Positions 12,185-22,732 of a DNA stretch of 64,000 nt are shown one piece after another. Origin of the DNA: Hansfordia pulvinata (lineage: Eukaryota > Ascomycota > Sordariomycetes > Xylariales). The stretch lies in the NCBI GenBank assembly GCA_006538405.1, contig BJKQ01000009.1, positions 62,001 through 126,000 on the forward strand. Direction: 5' to 3'. The notes beneath the pieces are model-generated. The model worked only from the letters and a program-made list of their open reading frames with translations. It did not search any database and was not told where the DNA came from. A program made the position numbers and the translations under genes. Each line of letters starts with the position of its first letter. The first letter of the stretch is position 1.

Positions 12185-14300
12185 CTAGTCCTTTTTCCTC
12201 AGCTCTCCTCCCCCGGCCCTCTTGTACTTGTGCTTGTCCTTGCGACTCATCATCCGTTTGTCTCGGGTGCCTTTGCCGCCCTCCCAGAACCCCCTTCCTT
12301 TCTTCCCAATGACACTTCGCCCGCAGAACCCACATGCCTCCACGGCGTAGTTCTGCTCTCGGCTGCACCAGCCGCAGATCATGCGGTTGGCCCACTCCTG
12401 GATGTGGTCCTCGGAGTCGTCGTGACATCTATCGCACGGGTGAACTTTGCTGCAGCAAGAGAACCGGAACCACCGATACGATTTCTTGTAATGAGAGCAC
12501 GTTCCCTTGTCCGGTAGCGACTCTCCGGCATGCAGGCCCAGCCTTTCCTGTCTTCTCCGTGGGCCAGCCGTGGGCGGTAAGGCCGAGCCCTGCGAGATTC
12601 TGGTGAACTTGACGTCGGGGATCTTGAATGTGAACTTTCCGTGGCACGTGCGACACACATTGGTGGTCACCTCGCCTCTCACAGATACCAGCCCCTGGCT
12701 TGCTGTCGAACATTTCGAGCAGGTTGGAAGGAAGGTGCTGAATGGTCAGCACAAGCTTATTGAATACAAACCCCGCTCAACGACTTACCTAGGGAGCATA
12801 TCGGCAATGGTGCAGCCGGAAACATCAATAAACCCGGCGCGCACCGAGGCCTGATGTACCATCTCTTGTCGAAACTTGACGAGAAAGGTCGTGGTGCATT
12901 TCTTGCAAGTAGACGACTTCTCAAACTCGGGGCGCAGGCCAGTAACGTCGTTGATGGCTCTGCAGCGCTCGCACTTGACGCTTAATGACAGAGAAGCAAC
13001 CTGCAGCAACTCGATCCCATGAAGCTCGATGGATGGGAAAGAGAGTGAAGTTCCTCTTTCCGCCTGCTGGGCTGCACCCGTTACAGGCTGGGTGGCCCCT
13101 ACCGTCGCACCTCCGTCGTCTGATTCGTCTTGGGAATCCCAGGAATCATCGCTCGACTCAGACTCGTCAGCAACGTCAGCGAATGACCATTCAGGGGCCG
13201 CGGGATGAAGTGGACATGGTTTTTGCCCTTGGAGTCTGCGTTCTGCGGGCTGGGCCGGGCTGACTCCATCTGCTGCGTCGTTTTGTCTGTCGCCTGCGGA
13301 CGGTCTGCTCTTGCTGCGGTAGCGGCGCCAACCTGTTTGGCCATGAGATGGATGTTCTGAGCGAGTAAGTTGACGTGACTTGTCAGGCTCATCTGCGAGG
13401 ACTGCGCAGCCTTAGAAGCAAAATGCTCCTCCAGTGGTTCCGCGTGGATTGAGTCCACATCGTTGAAAAGGACCCTGAGAGGCTGCAGAGGGTAGAGAAG
13501 CGGCACGATAAGCTGGACGGAGTTGATAGCTTGCAGTTCAACCGGCAAGTCAGAGCGCCGTCTGGGCTCCAAGGGCAGTGTGTAAACGATGCCATCGGCG
13601 GATTTCTGGAACATGGAGGTGCGGCCCATTCGTGCTTCAAGCTGTCTGACTTCCTGAGCCCTCCTTGCCTTGGTCTCAGCAATCTGCTCTCGGGTGAAGG
13701 ACTCTTCGGGAACATATCGACTTCTGGGTACAGGATTGGCCGCAGGAGCCACTGTCTCTGGAGGCGGTGTCGCAGGGGCCTGTCCAAGGCTTGTGGCGGC
13801 TTTTTCGAGATGCCGGCTGTCTTTGAAGGCCACTAGAGTGACAGTGTCGGCCTTGTCCTCGGAAAGAAAGCGCTCCAGGTTCTTGTCCAGGGCGTTGGTC
13901 AGAGCAAGTAAGGTCGAGGCGGGACTCTCTGCCACGAGGCCGTCCCAGCCCCGTTCAATGTTGAGGGCGAAGCCCCGGGGGATGTCATGATTCTTGACGC
14001 GAAGCGCAACGGGCTCTTCAGGGTAGGAAGCGGGGATGCGCAGCTCGCATTCGAGGCAGTCCAGCTCAAAGGGGAAGTCAGGGTCCGAGGGCCTGAGATC
14101 GATGATGAGATTGGTAGAGCCGTCGCGAAGGGTCGTCTCGCGGGGGTATATCTCTTTTTGAGTTGGCCCAGTTGGTACTTGCGGGGGTCTTGGAGCTGTG
14201 CCTCGGGGACCGGCTTGGGAACGACGCGGTCAGTGGCCGGCTCCGAGACGGCCTGGCGGCCGTCGATGGCGCCTCTGGGGATCTTCTTGGTGGATATCAT
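12185..14300 (-). CDS. CHY-type zinc-finger protein (two frame breaks in the assembly)
   Basis: Reading the minus strand, exon 1 is 14300-12789 and exon 2 is 12737-12185, with a 51-base intron GTAAGT...TTCAG. The C-terminal half is rich in paired cysteines (CERC, CKKC, CSKC, CRTCH). It carries the CHY signature CSHYKKSYRWFRFSCC followed by PCDRCH, CGWCSREQ and CGFCG, then a basic tail. CHY fingers bind several zinc ions; yeast Hot13 and plant/animal RCHY1-type E3 ligases contain them, but this long fungal form has no assigned role. The N-terminal part contains a sequence resembling an RWD-like fold (PSDPDFPFELDCLECELRIP). The frame is broken at the G-run 14142-14146 and near 13194-13197. One extra C in the coding strand restores each, giving about 688 residues. 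The start may be 14300 (good CCGCC context) or 14351. Confidence 0.8.
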
Positions 14301-15398
14301 GGCGGGGATGTGTGAAGTGACTGTGATGGCCAAGGCGTCAAGTCGGTGCATGCGCTGAAAGTGGCGCAGATGGGCGGGCGAATACGACGATGCGTATCAC
14401 GTATCAAGCTGCCGACATGCTGACGATGATGTCTATCTATTTAACAGGTTGCCATGATGAAATGCACTGGCTGTCTTCTGGGGTGCCCTGTGCTATCTGC
14501 GACGATGCCATGGCGCAGCCTCAAGATGAGTCGAATCCCAGTGAAGATGTCGAGATATGAATCATCAACGAGCCGGCTCCTTGGCAGTGGGCGACGCGCC
14601 GCAGACCCGGGTACCTGCCACGGAGTACCGAGGTTTGTACTTGAGCTGCTTGTCCCCCGGAGCCAGCGCTCGCTCAGGTGGGCTTCAAGTGCTTCTAGAC
14701 CATTCACTCCTTGAAGACAGCCCGGTGGGGCTAGAGAGGTACCTACGGCGCGAGTACTCTGGATGTGTCTTGGCCCAGCTCCATTAGCTGGATCCATATG
14801 CCTTCAACATTCATTAGGAGTGTAAATACACTGATACGACTAACAGGACTGGGGGACCCGAGCACATTGCAGCTCAGTCGAAGCCGCATCCAACTGCGGC
14901 CGGATATGGCGGTATCTCTCATCCGACACGAAATCTGCTTGAATAGCAGCATGATTCACATCAACAATACCTCAGGTGGGTAGTAGAGTCACGGTCAACA
15001 CTCAGAGAACACCCCATCCAACAAAGACCGTCACAATGGCCAGGAGTCATCGCTCTTCCCTTGGGTCGCACTTTCGGGCCTTCGACAAGATCCACCAGCT
15101 GCTTCCCCCCGAAGTAGTGACGGTATCTGGGATGAGGCCCTCGTGAGCCGAGCTCTGCGTGCGCCGAGGTCGAGCAGAGACGTGTTTCCTGTGAGAGGCG
15201 AGCATACACAGCACATGGCGGTAGCAGCTGTGCGAGGTACTCGTACGTGATAAACGTGACAATGCACGGCCAACTCAGCAAAGTCGGCCGGATGACCTTC
15301 GCCTTCTATGCATGTCTGGAGGCCGCATGAACCGCCTTTACCGACTTGTCGCTCTCACCCAAATGGGCCGGACCCCCACCTCCTCGCGCCAGCAGGCG

Positions 15399-15412
15399 TA
15401 CGAGTACTCGTA
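15399..15412. repeat. 14-base perfect palindrome TACGAGTACTCGTA
   Basis: Two octamers of opposite orientation overlap by two bases and form a perfect palindrome. Another copy follows at 15457-15464 and a single copy precedes at 15238-15245. Confidence 0.85.
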
Positions 15413-15844
15413 GACACAGAGGGAAGAGGGGCCGTGCCAGACTATGGGGATCTCTCTACGAGTACTGGCCCGAGTTGCCGCTTCGGGCGGTTTGGGGGAT
15501 CCTCTCCATGCTCATGTGCTGGGTGACGTGGGGCCGCCTTGGCTTGCTCTGCTTCGCCTGGTCGACTTGGAGTCCATGCCCCCCTCCCTTCTCGCCTCCT
15601 CCCCCGCCAGACCGAGGCCATGTGACGGCCACTCTCTGAGTTGGCAGCCAGCGTTGCCCGAATCCTCTCATGTGGAACTGGACCCTGATATCCGACACGG
15701 CTTCCTCGCCGGGTCAAGTGGCTTCTCTGCTGGCCCTTGGGCCACCTGCTGGACCCCTAACCCAAAGCCAGCCGTCGCTCGCCTGACACTCAGCATTGCT
15801 GGCTCGTCCTCTTTTGCTGCCCATGACACCAGGGACCGGTGGGG

Positions 15845-15975
15845 GGGAAGAAAGAAAAGAGAAAAAAGGTAAAAGATAAAATAAAATCTATTTTATGTAG
15901 CACATTTAATTGCTTTACAGCGATTTTTCTATTCTTTTTTAACTCTATTATTCCTAGGATTGAATTGTTTCTCGT
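15845..15975. other. AT-rich island in GC-rich DNA
   Basis: About 130 bases composed largely of A and T, with purine-rich then T-rich runs, stand out from the surrounding GC-rich sequence. No gene or terminal repeat was recognised. It could be a RIP-affected or foreign fragment. Confidence 0.5.
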
Positions 15976-17518
15976 GAAACACATCTGTCTGTCCGTCCTT
16001 TTGACAGAGTCACGATATCTTAACCTGGGTCAGAGGCTACGCTCCCAAGGCTTACGAGGACGGGGAAGCACCCGCGCTCACTTCTGAAATCCGATCTGAC
16101 GGATGCCGATACAGGGCATCTCATTTGTGTCTTCCATGGCCTTCAAAGGCTCCGTTTTTGGCGATCTACCTGTCATTCAACGTCATGAATTTTGGAGCCG
16201 TCGTTCGCCCGCCCTCTTAGACGCAGACAACTGCGTGTAAGAGGCTGTCATCGCCGACCGCTCGTCCGAACCCCAGCTCGAAGCGAGCGAAGGGACATGG
16301 CGCCCAGGATGGGGTGTGGTCCAGGATTCTCCGCAGCCCAGCAACAACAAGCCTCGCCGCGAACCCCCAATCGCCGTGTCTCGGCTTGACGTGGCCGGGC
16401 GGGTCCTGTCTCACCCTCTACACGGGCTGCCGTTAAGGCTGGCTGTAGATTGCAGCCATTCTCGTAGCTAGCAGCCGATGACGACAGTGTCCACGCTGCT
16501 TGGAGCGCTGGCGACCCCCGCACGCCCCGGTCGCTTGTGTCTCTAGTCGATGGCCGTCCCGTTTGAGATCGAGGAGACCCTGCAGCCTTCCCGCCAGCCT
16601 TCACCGTAAGGCTGCTCTCCATCCCTTGCGAAATCACGGGTCCGACGTGGTGGTTGCTCATCGAGATATCCGCTTTGACAACCGCCAGATATCGCTCGGA
16701 AGCGCGATACCATCTCCAAATCTGCCTGACCACCTGCTTTGTCTCAATTCGCTCTCCATTGTGCCCTGCTGCCGATATCGATCCCATTAGGCTTGTGCGA
16801 TTGCCCACCGGTGCCTCGATTGACCCTGCGAATGCGTCATGATTGTGGCCGGCGCATGGTCGGAGGTGATATACAGGGCTCCCTCCCGCAGTCATTCAGA
16901 TATTTCAGTCCGCGTAGATGATGCATATGCCTGCTGGTTGGTGATCATGCGCAGTCTGGATTTCCGGCCTTGGACCAGCCACCGACGACACGGAGACAAG
17001 CCCGGAGTCCCCCACGATCACTGACCGGGACCAGTGAATCGGGACATAGCACCGGCGTCCGAACGAAAGGGGGTACAACCCGGGAGGCATATAGCACGGG
17101 TCTACTTTCGGAAGCGGGCGTTTCGCGCGATCGCCCACCACCACATCAAAAACTCCAAACTGATGACCGCGATCCCTTCGCCCACACATCGTGAGATCGC
17201 AATGCCATCTCGATGATTCGAAGGCTCACATGCCTGGAAAGTCCCAAGCATGGAATACTGAACCGATAACATTCCAGAGGTCTCTTTCTGGGACTCGATT
17301 CAGCCCGATGTCACAGGCAGCCAGTCATCACGAGCCTTCATGGCGTGCACACATATTCTCACCTGCACACAATGTCCTTTGGCGCCAGAATGAGCCACCA
17401 CCAGTAAATGTTTCCAGCACGGTCACGACTCTATGCGGAACACCGGTTGCTTCAAAGTGACTTTGTCTCACTCCCGGGGGCCGGATACGTGGCCCACGTG
17501 CCGGCCCCGCGCCACATC

Positions 17519-17562
17519 CGCGCCGCGTCCGCGCCGCGTCCGCGCCGTGTCCACGCCGTGTC
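17519..17562. repeat. 11-base minisatellite, four units
   Basis: Four consecutive 11-base units of consensus CGCGCCGCGTC lie head to tail. The last two units carry C-to-T or G-to-A differences (CGCGCCGTGTC, CACGCCGTGTC). No gene covers it. Confidence 0.85.
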
Positions 17563-19054
17563 CGGAAACGCCGCAGCTCCGGACGCTAGTGCGGACAGTT
17601 ATGAGCCTATCACGTGTGAAAGAGTGAGTAGTGAACTCGAGATGTCCCATGCCATGAGACTTCCACCTTTTCTTCTGTTGAGACTTGTGCCGTTGTTTGT
17701 CGCGTCGATACTCGGCCGGGCCATCATGCAACTCCTCTGAACCGAAGCACTGAAAGAGATGCGTAAAATGTGCGTAAGGTAATGCATGCTTGAGCAAGCT
17801 ATCTTCCGTCTAGTAGACAACAACTTGTAAACGACACATGCATGACCTTCCCCCGTGGAATGGAATGTCCGTCTATGCCCGTGCCATCTATAGACGCATC
17901 TCAGTCCGCGCTTGTCTTTCCGAGGCAGGCGTCTAGGCCTTCATTACTTGCTATTAGCAGAGAGTAATGACTACCTATGCTGGACCAGATCGCCAGCTCC
18001 ACAGCCGGGTCCAATACTTCGAACTCCATGAAACGAACCCATCCGCGCTGACGCGTGCTTATATCCGCCTACCTAGTATTCCCATATGCGTCTTGAACCG
18101 GCAGTCGGTTCGACCTGCCCCGACCTGGGACCTGCATTTGCTTCAGGTTGCTCGGGCTGAAACGGTGGGGCCCGTCTATTGGCTGGCTTCGTCGTGGAAT
18201 ACAGTACTCACTTGCCCATGGCAAATAGTGCTCTTCATGAGTAAGCCGACATTTCATCGTCTGCGGCCCTTGAAATCCACCTGTCTGCCTGCATACCAGA
18301 TTCTCACTCGGTTATCGAGGAAAAGTCCAACCCAGAGGCCAGGAGTCAGGTCTGCTGAATCGCCGAGCTGGCAAGGTTGAAGCGGGACGCAGGGGACGGC
18401 CCATTGGGGCTCTGTCCATCATGCTCAGCCATGCGTATTCCGCCGCAATGTAGTGGTAGTGAGCGGACATCTTGCCATTTCTCTGCACCAGGCAACAGCA
18501 CATAAGGCTGACGCCCTTTGAACAAGTGCGCAATGGATACCCACAGGCAGCAAAAGAATGCCCGGTGGCCCTCCGTGCCGATCGCAGCCTTATCCGAGAA
18601 GGGGGCCGTTCCGCTTACTACACGGGTCCGCGTTGGACTCGGGCGTCAGCGCCGCGCTCCCGGGAGTTGCATTTCAGTTTGCACACTCGCTATCATCCGG
18701 CGCAATCTCGCAGACAACGGGTTTCCGCGCTTGTAGAATATAGTAACCAAATGTCGAAAGAAGGATGAAAAGATCTGGACGCCGTAACTACCGGATGTAG
18801 CATGTCGCCATGTGCAACAGTAGCAGCGTCGAGCGGCCGTGTCGATACACGGGCTATGCGTAAGCGGGCCCGCGGCTGTGTCCCTACAAAGCCTCGTCGC
18901 CTGAGCCAGTTAAAACGGCCAGTGTTCGCCCTGCTCCCCCTTGGGAGGCGGCCGCCGCAGATCGCCAACTTCGCCCGACACGAGAACACGAGAAGCAAAG
19001 ACCTATTTGAACAGAAGAAAGACGGAAACCCCTCGCCCAGTCTTCCTTCTCAGT

Positions 19055-20115
19055 ATGCACTCTGCCATCACCCTCTCCGACTACCGAGCAAGCGGCCAGA
19101 CAGGAGATCCCAGCTGGGCAACATACCAGCTCGACGAGGAAACACGCGCCTACCAAGCCAAAATGGTCCATCCGCAGGTCATTGTGCAGTCCCGAGCCAA
19201 ACGGATGAGGGGCCTCACCAAGCTCTGGTTCCGGGTGGTCAGCCTGGTCCTGTCTTTGATTGCCCTGTGCTTTTCGGCCTACTGCGTCTCCAAGTACAAC
19301 CGGCCGAATCCCATCATGATCATCGGGACCATTTTTGTAAGAATTCTCTCCGGCCCCCAGGCATCTCCTGCCAACCCTCAGGGCTCAGTCTCTCTAATTC
19401 CACTTTAAGACTGCCTTCTTGCTCGTATGGGACACGGTGATCCTGTCCATCATGTTCAGGAGGAACCAGCTGAGCAGCGTCTGGCACCCGGGCCTCCACG
19501 TCGGCGTCGAGCTCGTGCTCACAATCTGGGGCATCGTTGGCTTCATGTGTACCTTCCCTGCCATTCACCAATACCATTATACCCCGGGCCGCATTTACGC
19601 GACGTATCAAGCCGTCGGAATCATTGCGGTAGTGCTTCTGGCCCTGCTTTTGTGAGTGAATACACTCGCGACCGACTGGTGACGAGTCCCACCTCCTCCC
19701 GCTAACATGCCAATGCAGCACTGTCCGTTTCGCACTTTTCGTCATTGCCTGTGTCGACACTCGACAACACAACGTGGCACGCCGGGCCGAGCAGACGTCG
19801 TTCTATCTGCAGACCAACATAAACCGCCCCGCGTCCGGGGAGACGGTCGCCAGCCGCTTCGACCATCGATCCCGTAAGCAGAGCATCCAGAGTCTGCATA
19901 GTGCCAAGTCCAAGCAGTTCCAACCCATCTCACGCCCGATCCTGCAGCTTCCCCATGATTTCGGCGGCTCTTTCGTCTCCATCAGCGGCATGCGCCACCA
20001 GGAACCGGCACCGGCCTGTACCCGGCCGATGAGCGAGCGGGACAACGACAAGTTCTCGAGTAGCGTCAAGGACGCGCCACCCCAGTATCAGAGGGAAGAG
20101 AGCTACTGGGTCTAA
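19055..20115 (+). CDS. Four-TM (MARVEL-like) membrane protein
   Basis: Three exons (19055-19336, 19410-19651, 19719-20115) with introns GTAAGA...TTTAAG and GTGAGT...TGCAG encode 306 residues. The predicted topology is a soluble N-terminus of about 55 residues, four hydrophobic segments (about 57-79, 86-109, 122-144, 161-187) and a polar C-terminal tail of about 120 residues rich in Ser, Arg and Gln that ends in YWV. The segment spacing and short loops resemble fungal MARVEL-like proteins, which sit in the plasma membrane or secretory vesicles. No catalytic motif is visible. Both introns restore the frame exactly and each joins hydrophobic segments, so the splicing is well supported. The start is the first Met that gives a compact N-terminus. 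The gene converges tail to tail with the hydrolase-like gene that ends 10 bases downstream. Confidence 0.8.
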
Positions 20116-20124
20116 TGTATTTTT

Positions 20125-21544
20125 TTATAGTCGTCTAGACAAACAGCCAGCGAGCCAACTGCGAGCAATTTCATCCCCCAAGCCGTGAACATCCGGAGCC
20201 CCAATATCCGGGCCCACTTGATGGACTTGGATCCTACGCTGAGGCTCCTCGCTCCAGCCCTCGTAGTCGTCGTCCCATTTCAGGCGGTCCTTCAGTTCGA
20301 GTTTCTGCAGACTTCGGCGCATCAGCCGGGCCAGCTCCTCGGCGTGGGCCACATAGTTGTTGCCGTCAGGCGCCTTACTGCGCCTCTGCCGTCTTCTGGC
20401 CAGCGACGGGGGCAGTGGGGGAGGCATCGTGTGCAACAGCAGCATCTCGGGTATCTTCAAGGTGCTATGCCTCGGGGGGAAGGTGAGGGCGCTCTTCCGA
20501 GGCGCAGTCGCGACGCTCTCGCCCATCAACGAGTGCAGTGCTTCGTCTTCAGACTCGACGGTCTCCGTAGCGTCTGGCGGGTCGAACGAAGGAGGGGCGA
20601 GAAGCCCTGGAGTATGGAAGAACAGGCAGGGACTGGCAAAAGGGTCGAACAAATGGTCTGGTCGGTCAAACATGTCGGGAACGTGGTGGCCCAGATCTAG
20701 GATGCTCGGGTCGTGAGGCTGGTGCAGGAGTTCCTCGAGAGCATTGGCCGAGGTCTTGCGGGATTGCTTGAAGATGGGATGGTCAGGCAAAAACATGGTC
20801 CAGTTGTAGATGCCATTGTACGCGATGCAGCCGCGGACAGCCATCTTCTGGTGGGGATGGGACTCAGTCAGGGCCAGGGAGGTGGCGAGAGAGGCACCAA
20901 GCTGGGCGCCATAGACAAAGACGTCGCGCCGCGTGTACGTCGAGGGGGCGAGGTTCTCGAGCATCCAGTTGTAGGCGATTGAGGTGTCATGTATAGGCTG
21001 GGGCCAGTGAGGCGGGGAAGGTGGGAGAGCAGCAGACTCGTCCTGGTCCGTTTCCTGGCTCGGCTGCTGGCCCGGGTCTTGTGCCGGATCTTGTTCCGGC
21101 CCTGGACCCGGAGCTACGGTCGGATCGGGCGGTTCATCCTGGAGCGGGGGATATCCGTGCCAGCGATAATGGATCACGGCGGTTGGAAGCTCGCGGCAGA
21201 AGCGAGGCAGATCTATGGGAGCAGCAGCGCCTGCTGTGGAATAAGGGGGCAGGTAGACCATCAAGGGTTCAGCCGAGGCGACTTTGGCCGGATTGTAGAG
21301 GCTTCAACAGTGAGAAGGAATTAGATGGAAACCTAGTACCGGAGCAGGAAGCTACCTACTCAATGTCGACATCGCCTGAAGAGCCGCACCGAACGCTGAT
21401 GCGTTCGACATCAGGCGGCCTCCCGAAAGAGGCGGTTGTGGCTGTGTGGGTGAAAGATCGCCAGAGCGGCCGCGATGTGCGCAAAACTTGACCGGGAACG
21501 AAAACGACTCGAGGGCGCGTCCTAGGCAAGACACGCGAGCTCAT
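20125..21544 (-). CDS. Alpha/beta-hydrolase-like protein with atypical nucleophile elbow
   Basis: Two exons on the minus strand (21544-21360 and 21301-20125) with a 58-base intron GTAGGT...TGAAG encode 453 residues. The N-terminal 35 residues are Arg/Ser rich with almost no acidic residues, so a mitochondrial presequence is possible. Downstream come strand-like DLYNPA and MVYLPPYST, then YRWHGYPP, and a putative nucleophile elbow VYGAQLGASLATSLALTE, a common hydrolase context. The elbow reads GAQLG, so the usual GxSxG serine is absent. A Pro/Gln/Asp-rich insert lies before that elbow, and the C-terminal third is Arg/Lys rich. Substrate and activity are unknown and it may not be catalytic. It shares a 1.2 kb divergent upstream region with the potassium channel. 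Confidence 0.72.
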
Positions 21545-22732
21545 TGCCCTCGAGATGAAGCTCAGTCGGCACGGGACGTTGCTGTCGAGTCGTATTGTTG
21601 CTGTGGAAATCTGCGTTTTCGCAGGCGACGACGCTTGCTTTGTGGTGAACCGGGTCACTTGTGTCTGTCTGAGGCTGTCGAGTCCCCTGCTATCGGATTG
21701 ATTGGCGGCGGGCGGACGCGTCGCACCATTGGATAGCGGGCGTCGCGGGTGCATGCGCGGCGCCGCTGAGAGGGCGCGCCTGGGGCGGTTGTCGAAGTAT
21801 TTCCTGCGCAAACTCACACGCGCAGAGTACATTGGTTGACAGCCACGGGCTTGGCCCATGACGTTGGCCCCAGACTAACAAGAAGCGTGACCACCCGCCG
21901 CTGCCTGCGACGTCATCCACAAATGAATCGGGTTCGTCTCTAACGGCGGTACCCCGCGAAAATTGATCCCTTTTCTGGCAGGCACAGGTCCAAGTCAAAC
22001 TTAATCTGGGGGAGGATTGGGCCTTCCTTGTCCATGAACCGTGACTGCGGAACGCAACGGGACTTTGGAGGTCATCCAAGGAATGTACAGGCTTGACCCT
22101 CTCGGCCCGCAGGATACATGCTTGCCCTGCACGCCTGTGTACCCCTTCGAAGTACTCTTCCTTACTGGCACGGTGTCTCCTCTCGTGGACCTCAGGAGGC
22201 AGGGGCACGTCAGTAGAGGGCATCCATCCAAAAGGCGCTTTCCCCAAGATGCCATCGTCCAGCATCGAAAACTTGATTGGAGAGGGTGCGATAACCGCCT
22301 GCGTACCTCTCATTTGCATCTCCTCTCGCTGTCTCCTTCACATCGTAGCTTCCACCCCACCGCCTTCCGTTGCTTCATGACGCCTTGTTTCGTTCTTTCA
22401 TCCAAGGCGGACGCCGGATTCTCACTGCTGTCCCTGGAACGCCCAATCTATCCGAGGGAACAGCCCGCCTCAGTGTAGACCCTCCTCCAGCCCGAAGCTC
22501 CGCCGCAACATCACGACAACAAAACACCACATGCCCCAACCCACTCACCAGCTACGGGCTTCACCCACGGCGCGCTCCTCTTGGCAGCGATTCTCCAGAT
22601 ACAGACACATGCAAAGCGCCCTTCACGTCCCCCGGCCTGTCACACGCCCTAGGCTCTTGGCAGAAACCCACCAGCCCGCATCGCCCTTCAGCCTCCAACC
22701 CCTCGCCGCCTACTGCCCTTTCACACCCAGCC
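21545..22732. other. Divergent intergenic region, 1.2 kb
   Basis: It separates the start codons of the hydrolase-like gene (-) and the TOK channel gene (+), so both promoters should lie here. The part before 22733 is pyrimidine rich, as usual for fungal leaders. No TATA box or protein-coding exon was recognised. Confidence 0.5.

Larger units (their letters stand above)
14352..19054. other. Intergenic region, 4.7 kb
   Basis: No supportable gene on either strand. It holds four octamer copies (15238, 15399, 15405, 15457), an AT-rich patch at about 15845-15975, an 11-base minisatellite at 17519-17562 and scattered unrelated frames. Confidence 0.5.
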
